A stretch of DNA of 64,000 nt from Sulfuricurvum sp. (GCA_028714915.1 JAQTLL010000005.1:62001-126000); one strand, 5' to 3'; shown: positions 31,880 through 41,128, counted from the first letter of the stretch. Translations and numbers: made by a program. Notes: generated from the sequence alone by a model not told the origin.

Positions 31880-34281
31880 ACATTTCCTTGTTGTTTTTCA
31901 ATTTCATTGACGACTTGGCGCATTTTTAACAGCGAATCGGGATTGAGTGAAATCGAATCAATCCCCTCTTCCACCAAAAATCGGGTAATTTCAGGATAAT
32001 CAGAGGGTGCTTGACCGCAGATGCCGATATATTTTCCCCGCTCTTTGCACGCACGTATCGCCATCGAGAGCATTCGCGTTACGGCAAGATTGCGTTCATC
32101 AAAGACCGATGATACCAATGCACTGTCACGATCGACTCCGAGGATAAGCTGGGTGAGATCGTTGGAACCGATACTGTATCCGTCAAATATTTCTAAAAAC
32201 TGATCTGCCAGTATAACATTGGCGGGGATTTCACACATCGCGTACACTTCCAATCCGTTCTCACCCTGCACCAATCTAGCTTCCTTCATCACCGCAATCG
32301 CCTTACGAGCCTCATCCGGTGTACGGACAAAAGGGAGCATTACTTTGACATTCGTAAGCCCCATCTCATCACGCACTTTCTTCAACGCTTCACATTCCCA
32401 TATAAACGCCTCTTTGTAGTGGGGAGAATAATAACGGCTTGCACCGCGAAATCCAATCATCGGATTCTCTTCGACCTCCTCATACACTTTTCCGCCGCTC
32501 ATGTGTCGATATTCATTTGATTTAAAATCGCTGGTGCGGACAATCACCGGTCGAGGATAAAACGCTGCAGCGATCATCCCTACCCCCTCAGCAACTTTAT
32601 CAATAAAAAATACTTTGGGATCATCGTATCCTCGCATTGCCGCTTTCACCGCCGCACTCTCATGAATCGTTTTACCCTGTGAGAGCTCCACCAATGCCAT
32701 CGGATGAGCATTAACATAATGGGTAATGATAAACTCCATCCGCGCCAACCCTACTCCGTCATTGGGGAGTTTAGCTATTTTAAACGCAATATCGGGATTA
32801 CCAACATTCATATAGAGTTTTGTCATCGTCGGAGTGAGATGACCCAGATCGATACGACTGATTTCATACTCCAGTAATCCTCCATAAATATGACCGCTTT
32901 CCCCATCGGCACAACTCACCGTTACTTCATCGCCATCGCGCAGTATTTCCGTCGCATTGATCGTCCCTACAATCGCCGGAACACCGATTTCACGTGCCAC
33001 AATCGCTGCATGACACGTTCTTCCTCCTCTATTGGTGATGACGGCAGAGGCTTTTTTCATGATCGGTTCCCAATCCGGATCCGTAATGTCGGCAACAAGA
33101 ACATCCCCCTCAACAAACCGTTCCCCCTCGTGGGGAGAATGGATAATTTTGACCCGACCGGAACCGATTTTCTCGCCGATGGCTTTACCGCTGAGGAGTA
33201 TTTTCGGCTCCACACCCTCTTTGAGACGATATTGCTCAAAGCTGTTATCCCCCATCTTACGACTTTGTACCGTTTCAGGACGGGCTTGGACGATGTAGAG
33301 TGCTCCGTCTTGTCCGTCTTTTGCCCATTCAATATCCATCGGACGGTATTCGCCCGCAATTGCCGTATAATGCTCTTCGATGAGGAGTGCATAGTGCGCC
33401 AACGTCGCAACCTCTTTATCGGTAATCGAAAAACGGTGCTGGAGGGCTTTAGGGGTGGCGAGATTGATGGTAGTGTGGCGTTCATCATAGTGCATCGTGA
33501 GGGCTTTGGAACCGATTTGACGTTTGAGTATCGATACTTTCCCCTCTTTGAGAGTCGGTTTAAAGACGTAAAACTCATCAGGATTTACCCGTCCGCCGAC
33601 GATATTTTCTCCCAATCCCCAAATCGAGTTAATGAGAATCAGATTTTCTGAGCCGTTTTCCGTATCAATCGTAAACATCACCCCGCTGCTCGCCAAGTCA
33701 CTGCGTACCATTTTTTGAACCCCCACCGAGAGGGCAACGGCAAAATGGTCATAATCACGACTGTGCCGATAACTGATGGCACGATCGGTAAAGAGGGATG
33801 CAAAACAGCGTTTGACATGCTCAATGAGCATCACAACACCACGAACATTGAGATAGCTCTCCTGCTGTCCGGCGAAGCTCGCATCGGGTAAATCTTCTGC
33901 CGTCGCCGAAGAGCGCACCGCCACATCGACCGATGCCATACCATATTCCAATTCCATGATACGGTAACTCTCGGCAATTTCGGTTTTTAGAGCCTCGGGC
34001 ATTTCACCCGATAGCATCAACGCTCTTATCGCTTCTCCGCAAGCATTGAGCGCTTCAATATTGCTCAAATCGACATCCGCAAAAAAGTGACGGATTTTTG
34101 GCTCGAAACGGTTGTGCTCGATAAATGCACGATACGCATCTGCCGTTACGGCAAACCCTTCGGGAACTTTCACCCCCAACACTTTGAGAGAGCCTATCAT
34201 TTCCCCCAATGAAGCATTTTTACCACCCACCAAAGCAATATCGCCCAAACCAAGCGAATCCAATCGACGAACATAGCGCAT
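31876..34281 (-). CDS. ppsA: Phosphoenolpyruvate synthase
   Basis: 801 residues. N-terminal ATP-grasp PEP/pyruvate-binding domain (SLGLGDIALVGGKNASLGE; SSATAEDLPDASFAGQQESY), central phosphohistidine domain with GGRTCHAAIVAREIG (catalytic His), and C-terminal TIM barrel (GFRGASRYYSP; IGSNDLTQL; CGQAPSD). It converts pyruvate and ATP to PEP, AMP and phosphate for gluconeogenesis, fitting an autotroph using the reductive TCA cycle. I place the start at 34281 (MRYVRRL), with GGGAGA upstream; the frame to 34344 adds 21 residues without a ribosome site. Confidence 0.95.
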   Translation of the reverse strand: MRYVRRLDSLGLGDIALVGGKNASLGEMIGSLKVLGVKVPEGFAVTADAYRAFIEHNRFEPKIRHFFADVDLSNIEALNACGEAIRALMLSGEMPEALKTEIAESYRIMELEYGMASVDVAVRSSATAEDLPDASFAGQQESYLNVRGVVMLIEHVKRCFASLFTDRAISYRHSRDYDHFAVALSVGVQKMVRSDLASSGVMFTIDTENGSENLILINSIWGLGENIVGGRVNPDEFYVFKPTLKEGKVSILKRQIGSKALTMHYDERHTTINLATPKALQHRFSITDKEVATLAHYALLIEEHYTAIAGEYRPMDIEWAKDGQDGALYIVQARPETVQSRKMGDNSFEQYRLKEGVEPKILLSGKAIGEKIGSGRVKIIHSPHEGERFVEGDVLVADITDPDWEPIMKKASAVITNRGGRTCHAAIVAREIGVPAIVGTINATEILRDGDEVTVSCADGESGHIYGGLLEYEISRIDLGHLTPTMTKLYMNVGNPDIAFKIAKLPNDGVGLARMEFIITHYVNAHPMALVELSQGKTIHESAAVKAAMRGYDDPKVFFIDKVAEGVGMIAAAFYPRPVIVRTSDFKSNEYRHMSGGKVYEEVEENPMIGFRGASRYYSPHYKEAFIWECEALKKVRDEMGLTNVKVMLPFVRTPDEARKAIAVMKEARLVQGENGLEVYAMCEIPANVILADQFLEIFDGYSIGSNDLTQLILGVDRDSALVSSVFDERNLAVTRMLSMAIRACKERGKYIGICGQAPSDYPEITRFLVEEGIDSISLNPDSLLKMRQVVNEIEKQQGNV

Positions 34282-34386
34282 ACTTTCTCCCTTTTGTTTC
34301 AAACTACAATTAAAATAAGAATAGCACGAATTTGCCAATAACAATACAATTTATGTTATATTTGCATAAAAATTTATGGGTGGATC

Positions 34387-34971
34387 ATGGCTATTATCTC
34401 AATCGCATCAACCAAGGGGGGCGTGGGCAAAACTTCCCTCGCTTTTTCTCTCGCCAAAGACCTTGGATATCGCTACGCCACCAACGATATGTCCGTCGTT
34501 CTCAACAAATACAAAAATGCACGCTATTATCCTAAAAAAATACCTCTTTACGAAGATACTGTCTACGATTTCGGAGGGTTTGATGCCGATCATGCCGATG
34601 AGATTTTACGCGCTTCAGATATTATCCTCGTTCCCACTACCAATGATTTAAACTCCATCATGAAAAGCCTTATTTTTATCAAAAACTACAAAGAAAAAAC
34701 CATCCTCGTCTTTGCCAATATGATTGACAATCCCAACGATGCCACGATGATAAAAGCAAAGATACATGAGCACTTCCCCAACCTCGCCTTTACCTATCTT
34801 CGCCGTACCAAACTGCTCAAAAATGCACTGGAATCGGGTATGAGTGCGAGCGAGCTATACGAATCAAGCAAACATTCTCAGCATCTCTATAAACAAGCGT
34901 ATGGAGAATACAATAAAATTCTCAAGCTCTTCACAACCGATGGACACTATTTTAGTGCATCCCAATCATGA
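34387..34971 (+). CDS. ParA/MinD-like ATPase, orphan
   Basis: 194 residues. Deviant Walker A STKGGVGKTSLAFSLA (8-23), switch region VYDFGGFDADHADEIL where Asp of DxxG is seen, and LVPTTNDLNS. It is a minimal ParA fold, shorter than chromosomal ParA (about 260). No parB or parS sequence was seen nearby and the next gene is a radical SAM enzyme, so it may position some other cargo (for example a chemoreceptor array, carboxysome or secretion machine) or regulate its partner. ATG 34387 follows GGGTGGATC. Its stop overlaps the next start by 4 nt. Confidence 0.82.
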   Translation: MAIISIASTKGGVGKTSLAFSLAKDLGYRYATNDMSVVLNKYKNARYYPKKIPLYEDTVYDFGGFDADHADEILRASDIILVPTTNDLNSIMKSLIFIKNYKEKTILVFANMIDNPNDATMIKAKIHEHFPNLAFTYLRRTKLLKNALESGMSASELYESSKHSQHLYKQAYGEYNKILKLFTTDGHYFSASQS

Positions 34972-36548
34972 GCAGCATTCTTCTCACTACTCTTAACTCT
35001 CGCTATGCCCACAGTGCCTTAGGACTTCGTTATCTCTATACCAACTTGCATGAGCTCCAAGACGATGCCAAAATAGTCGAATTTACCATCAATGAGCAAA
35101 TCCAAACCATCGCCGAAGATATTTTAAGACATACCCCTAAAATCATCGGCATCAGTGTCTATATTTGGAATGCTTCCCAAATAGCAGAACTTATAGAGAT
35201 ACTCAAAAAAGTTTCTCCGGATACTGTCATTGTTCTCGGAGGACCTGAAGCCAGTCATTTGCCTCATCGGGTTGATTTATCCCGCGCGGATTACATCATT
35301 AGCGGTGAAGGAGAAGTGGTATTTTATGAGTTGTGTAAAGAGATTTTATCTCCCGTTCGCCCTGAGCTTGTCGAAGGGTTACATGGTTCGACAAGCTCAC
35401 CACGAACGGTAACGGAGTTTATCAAAGCCCCCATGCTTGACCTAAAAACCATCACGCTCCCTTACCGTGCTTACAGTGACGAAGACGTAGCGCATCGCAC
35501 CATCTACGTCGAAGCTTCTCGTGGATGCCCTTTTGAGTGTGAATTTTGTCTCTCGTCTATGGATGACAAAGTACGTAATTTTCCGCTGGATGAACTCATC
35601 GAAGAGTTTGAAATACTGTGGCAGCGGGGTGCGCGAAGTTTTAAATTTATCGACCGTACCTTTAATCTCAACATGACGTTTGCCAACCGTCTCTTAGACT
35701 TTTTTCTCTCCAAAGAGCCGCCTTATTTCGCCCATTTCGAAGTAATACCCGACCATTTTCCCGACGTGCTCAAAACCAAAATTGCTCTCTTCCCTCAAGG
35801 GTCATTGCAGCTGGAGATCGGTATCCAAACTCTTGATCCCATTATCGCAAAAGGGATTAACCGTCCGTTACGGCTGGAAAAAATCTATGAGAATCTCCGA
35901 TTTTTAGAAAATGAGACCTCCGCACACATGCACCTCGATCTCATCGTCGGACTTCCGGGGGAGACATTAGCAGGGTTTGGGCGCAATCTTGATTTGCTTT
36001 GCACACTGACCCACAGTGAAATCCAAATCGGTATCCTCAAAAACCTCTCAGGAACGACTCTCTCTCGCCACGATAAAGAGCATGGGATGATTTACAGCGA
36101 CACACCGCCGTATGATATTCTCCAAAATAACAACCTAAGTTTTGAGCAAATTCAAAAAATGAAACGGTTCGCAAGGTTTTGGGATATTTTTTACAACAGC
36201 GGAAGTTTTGAGTGTACGGTTAAATTGTTATGGACTGTTTCCGTAATTCCCGACTCGATCGGAGATCCAGTTCTTTCTCCTGTCTTTAACTCATTCTACG
36301 CCTTCAGTGAATGGATTTATACCCAAACACTCTCTACATGGAAAATATCTCTGGATCGCCAAATAACCCTCATCTATGACTATCTCATCCTAAGCCATGA
36401 GCCCCAAGTCGTACAAAAAGCACTGATGGAAGATTTATCAAAAAGACCCGAAAAAACAATCCCTTTTTTCCTACGGCAATCAACAAGCGAAAATAAAAAA
36501 AATAGTGATAAAAGTATAACACCAAAACGGCAGGCTAATCGGATTTAA
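34968..36548 (+). CDS. B12-binding radical SAM protein (DUF4080 type)
   Basis: 526 residues. An N-terminal cobalamin-binding-like Rossmann domain (1-125) includes ILGGPEAS-type GGPEASHLP and SGEGE; the radical SAM domain has the cluster motif RGCPFECEFC (CxxxCxxC, near 184-191) and a TIM barrel; the last ~150 residues fit DUF4080. The reaction is unknown. Two palindromic repeat elements are read in frame: residues ~129-147 (PVRPELVEGLHGSTSSPRT) and ~424-436 (VIPDSIGDPVL), at positions outside the Fe-S core. Both keep the frame open, so the enzyme may still work. ATGA overlap with the ParA-like gene. Confidence 0.82.
   Translation: MSSILLTTLNSRYAHSALGLRYLYTNLHELQDDAKIVEFTINEQIQTIAEDILRHTPKIIGISVYIWNASQIAELIEILKKVSPDTVIVLGGPEASHLPHRVDLSRADYIISGEGEVVFYELCKEILSPVRPELVEGLHGSTSSPRTVTEFIKAPMLDLKTITLPYRAYSDEDVAHRTIYVEASRGCPFECEFCLSSMDDKVRNFPLDELIEEFEILWQRGARSFKFIDRTFNLNMTFANRLLDFFLSKEPPYFAHFEVIPDHFPDVLKTKIALFPQGSLQLEIGIQTLDPIIAKGINRPLRLEKIYENLRFLENETSAHMHLDLIVGLPGETLAGFGRNLDLLCTLTHSEIQIGILKNLSGTTLSRHDKEHGMIYSDTPPYDILQNNNLSFEQIQKMKRFARFWDIFYNSGSFECTVKLLWTVSVIPDSIGDPVLSPVFNSFYAFSEWIYTQTLSTWKISLDRQITLIYDYLILSHEPQVVQKALMEDLSKRPEKTIPFFLRQSTSENKKNSDKSITPKRQANRI
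35353..35409. repeat. CCGTTCG-family inverted repeat inserted in frame in a coding region
   Basis: 57 bp, exactly 19 codons, from CCGTTCG to CGAACGG. Same family as 30173-30251, 39543-39597 and 44832-44891. It falls between the B12-binding domain and the radical SAM domain of the gene at 34968-36548. Confidence 0.85.
36246..36266. repeat. dRS3-like hairpin within coding region
   Basis: ATTCCCGA-CTCGA-TCGGAGAT, a slightly decayed copy of the hairpin at 15108-15128, with the flanking GATCCAG sequence typical of this family. It is read as VIPDSIGDPV in the radical SAM protein. Confidence 0.75.
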
Positions 36549-36561
36549 AATATCACTATTT

Positions 36562-36590
36562 CGTCATTCCCAATCAAGTTTGGAATGACG
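36562..36590. repeat. dRS3-like hairpin, TCAAG loop
   Basis: CGTCATTCC (36562-36570) pairs with GGAATGACG (36582-36590); the loop TCAAG is the reverse complement of CTTGA. It lies 13 bp after the radical SAM stop, in the gap between convergent genes. Confidence 0.7.
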
Positions 36591-36701
36591 ACAGCAAGTA
36601 TCTTTTTTGACCTCTATCTAAATAAAAAAACATCAATTATAAAAAAAGAATGGGATAAGAGGTGCGCCAGAGTGACGAATTCTGGCGCGAAAGCTTTATT
36701 T

Positions 36702-36731
36702 AAGAAGAAGAAAAAGGGCCCGAAGACCCTG
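36702..36731 (-). terminator. Intrinsic terminator of the porin gene
   Basis: On the minus strand: AGGGTC-TTCG-GGCCCT, a stem with one G-U pair and a UUCG tetraloop, followed by TTTTTCTTCTTCTT. It starts about 16 nt after the porin stop. A second inverted repeat, GCGCCAGA/TCTGGCGC (36664-36688), lies further down. Confidence 0.8.
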
Positions 36732-36746
36732 AGGAGAAAGAACTTC

Positions 36747-38060
36747 TTAGAACTTCAAAGAAGCGATAACACGGAATGTATCCGTTGTTTTGTCGCCAGT
36801 ATCAGTATTTTGAACATCTTTTTTGAACTGCGTATAGATCGCTGTCAAGTCAACTGGTCCAGCTTTAGTATTTGCAGTAACATCCCATGCTGAGAAATCA
36901 CAGTTTGCTGTACTTGCGCCAACTACTGGACCTGCAGTACCGCCGTTATCCCCTGTTTTTGCCTGACCATAACTTGCAGCAAGAGCTACACCCGGAACAA
37001 GCTTAGTTGATGCACCAGTTTTCCATGCTTTAGTGTCCGGAGCTGCTGCGATCTCACCGTCAAAATAGATGCTTCCAAGTGTGGTATAGACACTTGATTT
37101 ATCACCTGTTGCAACGTTAGCAAAGCCAAGAGTACCTTTGTTTACTGATGAATACGCTGCATAAAGGTTTACACCTGCTACATCTACTGCTGCTTTAACC
37201 GCAATTACATTTGTATCACGGTGATTAGCATCAGCTGCACCAAGTGTAGTTGATGTAGAATCTGGCATCATACCAGCGTATTGTGCACCAAGACTAACCA
37301 TGTCCACAATTTTTGTATCCGCTTGCAACCAGTATGCAGTTGCAATATCAGGCACATTGTAATACCATGCTTGAGCTGTTGTATTCGGGATTGATTTATT
37401 GATAGCACCCGCTGCATACGCACCGCTTACACCAAATGTACTAAACGCACCATTTTGAGCTACCGTTGTACCACGCGCTGCCGTAGCAAGTAAGCCTACA
37501 CCATTGTGCTTGCCTACCCATGCACCGACCAATGTTGTATCCGGTACATCATTGTTAAGCAATACAGCTGCTTCAAATGTATTTTCTACAACGTTCCATG
37601 TTTCAGTAAATGCCAATGGAGTATTCAACGCTTGGCGACCGATTTTAGCTGTTGTTTTACCAACAGTATACGCTAAGTATGCTTCTTCAACCCATGATTG
37701 GTCATTTAACGCAGAAGTTCCTCCTGCAGTTCCAGCATTGTCATATTTTGCTGCCGGAGTAGCTCCAACCAAATTATTTTCAAGACCAAGAGTTGTAAGT
37801 CCCGTCATTTTTACACCGGCACTCAAATTTTGTAACAAATCTGCTGTTGCACCAACGCTTAATTTAACATCAGCTGAAGAGTTAGTAGTTTTATTGAAAA
37901 ATTTTTGTGTATCCGTCCCTGCAGCTACAGCAGCTGGTCCAGAGAACTCTGATGTTTGATACCAAAGCTTCGCTTCACCGTTTACTTTTACGTTATCAAT
38001 AGCGAACACACTGGTTCCCAAAGCCATTACAGCAACTAAACTTAATTTTCCTAATTTCAT
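36747..38060 (-). CDS. Outer-membrane porin, Campylobacter MOMP-like
   Basis: 437 residues. Signal peptide (1-20, ALGTSVFA), then repeated amphipathic beta strands, e.g. KVNGEAKLWYQTSEF, EEAYLAYTVGKTTAKIGRQALNTP, and a C-terminal FRVIASLKF with final Phe. The GRQALNTPL motif is also in the second porin (47948), placing both in one OprD/MOMP-like family. It forms a general diffusion channel. AAGGAG precedes the ATG. A strong terminator follows. High Ala/Thr/Val content and few rare codons suggest high expression. Confidence 0.85.
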   Translation of the reverse strand: MKLGKLSLVAVMALGTSVFAIDNVKVNGEAKLWYQTSEFSGPAAVAAGTDTQKFFNKTTNSSADVKLSVGATADLLQNLSAGVKMTGLTTLGLENNLVGATPAAKYDNAGTAGGTSALNDQSWVEEAYLAYTVGKTTAKIGRQALNTPLAFTETWNVVENTFEAAVLLNNDVPDTTLVGAWVGKHNGVGLLATAARGTTVAQNGAFSTFGVSGAYAAGAINKSIPNTTAQAWYYNVPDIATAYWLQADTKIVDMVSLGAQYAGMMPDSTSTTLGAADANHRDTNVIAVKAAVDVAGVNLYAAYSSVNKGTLGFANVATGDKSSVYTTLGSIYFDGEIAAAPDTKAWKTGASTKLVPGVALAASYGQAKTGDNGGTAGPVVGASTANCDFSAWDVTANTKAGPVDLTAIYTQFKKDVQNTDTGDKTTDTFRVIASLKF

Positions 38061-38195
38061 TCTTTCTCCTTAGAAAAGCCGTCCTAATAAGTAATACTTA
38101 TATGGATCTTGTGAGTAGTTTACCATTCATTTCTTAAAGAAATCTTTATAAAGTATTGTTTTAATACTAATATCAAGACTTTAAAGTCATATAAG

Positions 38196-38211
38196 ATAAA
38201 AATGTGATAAA
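38196..38211. promoter_or_regulatory. 16-bp motif shared with the fccB-like promoter region
   Basis: ATAAAAATGTGATAAA, identical to 41129-41144, located 136-151 nt upstream of the porin ATG in the same orientation relative to the gene as the other copy. Possible activator site or core-promoter part. Confidence 0.45.
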
Positions 38212-38242
38212 CAGTGTTACCCTTCGACACGCTCACTATAAA

Positions 38243-38656
38243 TTACCAGTTACGAATACGGATATGGCACGACGTGCACTGTTTTAACAGCTGATTATAA
38301 TCTTCGAGAGCATCATCCATTCGCCCTGCATCTATCGAGGCTACCATGTCATCAGAATAAAGATGGAGCATACTCGCTGTTTTTTGAGCGAATTGATAGG
38401 CGTATTTTTGGTCTTTTGGCAAAATCCATTTAACGTCATCCCCTTCTAACGATTTTAGGGTTCCTTGGAGCTTTTTGACTCCGGCTTTCATCTCATCACT
38501 TGAACTGTAAAGCCCTCCGCGCTGAATTTGTTCCATTGATTCGAGCATAATTCGCATATCTTTCATCAACATTGATCGATGGTCTTGTTGTTGTGCCGCT
38601 TGTACAGAGAGCGCCATTAGTGCTGAGAGTGTCAATGTGGTTAGTAGTTTTTTCAT
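38243..38656 (-). CDS. Exported monohaem cytochrome c, four-helix type
   Basis: 137 residues. Signal peptide (1-20, LSVQAAQ), then a helical protein with the haem motif CTSCHIRIRNW at the very C-terminus. The position of CxxCH near the end and the four-helix pattern resemble cytochrome c' / class II cytochromes. It follows the Rieske and FccB-like genes by 12 nt and probably takes electrons from sulfide oxidation in the periplasm. Axial Met or His cannot be assigned securely. Confidence 0.82.
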   Translation of the reverse strand: MKKLLTTLTLSALMALSVQAAQQQDHRSMLMKDMRIMLESMEQIQRGGLYSSSDEMKAGVKKLQGTLKSLEGDDVKWILPKDQKYAYQFAQKTASMLHLYSDDMVASIDAGRMDDALEDYNQLLKQCTSCHIRIRNW

Positions 38657-38667
38657 CGTGTCCTCTA

Positions 38668-39396
38668 TTAGTATTGGATTAGTTCTTTGGAAAACTCAGT
38701 CAGTTTGACCGTTTTTGCCGAAATGGAAACGAGTTTTTTTGCTTCCGCAGGTCCGTTGTAAAACTGTTTGAATTCAGGCTTGAACGATTTAAAATAGTCT
38801 TGAAATTTATCCGAACCCAAAATACCGACTGCCCAGAGGGTGTCATCTGCCGCATGTTCCAAAACAACTGCCGAGAGAGGCTGAGTCGCCGCACCGCCAA
38901 GGACTTTTGCCCCTTCGCGCACATCGTATGCTGAGAGATGAGACGAACAGACGATAATACCGCTTTTATCATACGCCATCGTTTTGGTTTTTTCGGGGAC
39001 ATACATGATGAAACTGTCGCTTGGAGTCGGATGCGTCAGCTGATGGGTACAAATAGCAACATACGCTACGATGGTACGATCTTTTCCGACGCCGCTTTTC
39101 CATATATACTTTTCACCGCCCTCAGCGGTCAATTCAACATCACTTGCTGTTGCCTTGGGAAGATTGATCAGCAGACACGGAGTGGATGCATACGGATAAT
39201 TAAAGATATAATTGACCTCTTTTTCTAACTTAGAAGCCAAAATCGGCTTTCCATCCGCGTCCATAAGCTGTGTTTTTTCATACGCTCGATACAGTGTTCC
39301 ATCGGATGCATACAAACTGCCTCGAATAAGCGATGGATTTACCGCCACAACTGTTGCACTCGCAGCAACAATTTTTAAAAAGTTTCTTCTATCCAT
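38668..39396 (-). CDS. Tat-exported Rieske iron-sulfur protein
   Basis: 242 residues. The N-terminus MDRRNFLKIVAASATVV is a Tat-type signal or anchor. Rieske cluster ligands are CTHQLTHPT and CSSHLSAYD (Cys-x-His ... Cys-x2-His), without the extra disulfide cysteines of bc1-type proteins. It likely carries electrons between the FAD protein and cytochrome encoded beside it. I set the start at 39396; the frame to 39600 reads through hairpin repeats (39471-39597) and is not coding. Rieske redox potential may be low because the bridging cysteines are missing. Confidence 0.8.
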   Translation of the reverse strand: MDRRNFLKIVAASATVVAVNPSLIRGSLYASDGTLYRAYEKTQLMDADGKPILASKLEKEVNYIFNYPYASTPCLLINLPKATASDVELTAEGGEKYIWKSGVGKDRTIVAYVAICTHQLTHPTPSDSFIMYVPEKTKTMAYDKSGIIVCSSHLSAYDVREGAKVLGGAATQPLSAVVLEHAADDTLWAVGILGSDKFQDYFKSFKPEFKQFYNGPAEAKKLVSISAKTVKLTEFSKELIQY

Positions 39397-39470
39397 GATG
39401 ATTTCCGTGTGAATAATTTTATGTAAGCAGTCTAGCAGGTTTTTTGTAAAATAAAATTTCCATTTCTGCA

Positions 39471-39597
39471 TTCCCAAGCTGGAGCTTGGGAACGAGAGAG
39501 GATGACGAACTTCCACCCTTCGGCTTGGGAACGAGAGACTTCCGTTCGTGGTGAGCCTGTCGAACCATGAACCCTTGGACAAGCTCAGGGCGAACGG
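39471..39597. repeat. Repeat cluster between the fccB-like and Rieske genes
   Basis: TTCCCAAGCT-GG-AGCTTGGGAA (39471-39492), a decayed second copy (39518-39535), and a CCGTTCG-family element (about 39542-39597). Inserted into an otherwise tight minus-strand cluster, it probably separates the translation of the two genes. Confidence 0.8.
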
Positions 39598-39606
39598 CAC
39601 TTAAAC

Positions 39607-41013
39607 TTAACTAAACAAATCTCTCATAGCACCTTTGTACCAATCACGAGTTGCTTTACCCAATCCTGTTGAACGGAATTTATCGTTAACCGTATCCCCT
39701 TTTGGAACACTCCCTTTGCTTCCGATAACAGGACCTGCAACCATAAACTCATGATTAACCATGATCGCCTCTTCCGGATTACCATTGACCATTGAGTAAC
39801 ACACATTGGCACTTTTGTAGGGAAGAGCTGATGCAACACTGTACGATTTACCGTGAAGGACATATGCGATCTCTTTTGCACACTCTTTACCTGACCAGAT
39901 CGCTGATTGTCCGCTTGGCGGGATCGCGTGACCTACAACGTCACCTACGGCATAGACGTTTACGTCCGTAGCTGTTTGGAAGGAGACCGGCTTTTCAGCA
40001 CTTGTTGCCATTTTAACTTTTTTGAATCCGTCCGGAGTGGTTGCAACACCTGACATCTCGATGACCGGGTTAGACATATTGTGTGGGATAAAATTGAAAA
40101 TACCGTATTTTTGCGTTTTAGTTGTCGCAACACCGACTGTATCGTCTTTGTTTGCAAACACAGTTTGAACGTACGTAATCACTTTTTTATCGAAATCAAC
40201 GTCTACGATTTTACAATTATCATTATGCTCTACAACACCTGCATTAAGCTCTTTCCATGATTCTTTGAAAGCTGCCCCTTTGGCTACTTCAGCAGTTTCA
40301 TTGAGGATAATCACTTTACCCTTGATTCCCTCTTTTTTCATAAAGTTGGCAATCATGCTCGCGCGCTCAAACGGAGCGGGAGGACATCGGTATTTACCCG
40401 CTGGAACGGTGATAACGACATCACCGTCTTCCATATTTTTAACCATACGATCGAGTGCGATGTGCTCACCGCCTGGAACCAATGCCGCCGGTGTCAAACG
40501 ACGTGCTTTTGCAATTTTAGCCGCATCCCATGTCGGAAACTGCCCTTTATAGTTATAATCAATACCCGGTGCCATAACCAAAATATCGTAACCCACTGAA
40601 CCCTTTGAAGTATAAACAATCTTCGCTGCTCTATTGATACCCGTTACAGAAGCGGTTAACATTCCATATCCGTTGGCTTCAATTGCTTGAGAATAATCAT
40701 GTGTCAACGTACTAAGATTTACCCCTTCGATTCCGCCAAGATTACAGTTTGAAAACGGGCATGACATAAAGCTGTCATTTTTTTCAATAATTGCGACATC
40801 AAATTTTGGGTCAATTTTTTTCAACTCTTTGGCAACGGTCAAACCGCCAAAACCTCCACCGATAATAACAACTTGATGACGTCCCAACATTTTGTTTGCC
40901 GTGTTAAGATCTGCAACCGGTGCTGCACCTGTCGTTGCAGTACATCCTGACACAGCTGCTGCTGCAGCACTGATACCTGCGAATTTAAATAAGTCACGTC
41001 TTGAGATATTCAT
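39607..41013 (-). CDS. Tat-exported FAD flavoprotein, FccB/sulfide dehydrogenase-like
   Basis: 468 residues. Tat signal (SRRDLFKFAGISAAAAA) ending at a lipobox-like VSGC. FAD-binding QVVIIGGGFGGLTVAKEL (about 46-63), redox-active cysteine region SCPFSNCNLGG, another Cys in KYRCPPAP, and C-terminal FAD motif VYAVGDVVG. These match flavocytochrome c sulfide dehydrogenase flavoprotein subunits (FccB/SoxF), which oxidise sulfide to sulfur in the periplasm. The c-type partner may be the cytochrome at 38243. A polysulfide role is equally possible. AGGAG-like GGAGAACC precedes the ATG. Confidence 0.85.
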   Translation of the reverse strand: MNISRRDLFKFAGISAAAAAVSGCTATTGAAPVADLNTANKMLGRHQVVIIGGGFGGLTVAKELKKIDPKFDVAIIEKNDSFMSCPFSNCNLGGIEGVNLSTLTHDYSQAIEANGYGMLTASVTGINRAAKIVYTSKGSVGYDILVMAPGIDYNYKGQFPTWDAAKIAKARRLTPAALVPGGEHIALDRMVKNMEDGDVVITVPAGKYRCPPAPFERASMIANFMKKEGIKGKVIILNETAEVAKGAAFKESWKELNAGVVEHNDNCKIVDVDFDKKVITYVQTVFANKDDTVGVATTKTQKYGIFNFIPHNMSNPVIEMSGVATTPDGFKKVKMATSAEKPVSFQTATDVNVYAVGDVVGHAIPPSGQSAIWSGKECAKEIAYVLHGKSYSVASALPYKSANVCYSMVNGNPEEAIMVNHEFMVAGPVIGSKGSVPKGDTVNDKFRSTGLGKATRDWYKGAMRDLFS

Positions 41014-41128
41014 GGTTAAGGTTCTCCTATTACTGTTTAAAGTGCACGCATATTATTCTCGCAATCCTTAAACTATTATAAGATTAACTAAAATGAGCGT
41101 CAAACATCAGAATAAGAGTTTATTATAA

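Noticed and set aside
32890..33651. 253-aa plus-strand frame
   Set aside because: Fully antisense to ppsA, with no ribosome site and no recognisable motif.
34387..34971. Chromosomal ParA with nearby replication origin
   Set aside because: No parB, dnaA, DnaA-box cluster or parS-like site nearby; treated as an orphan ParA-like ATPase.
39397..39600. N-terminal extension of the Rieske gene (68 residues)
   Set aside because: It is translation of hairpin repeats; the true start at 39396 begins a Tat-type signal.
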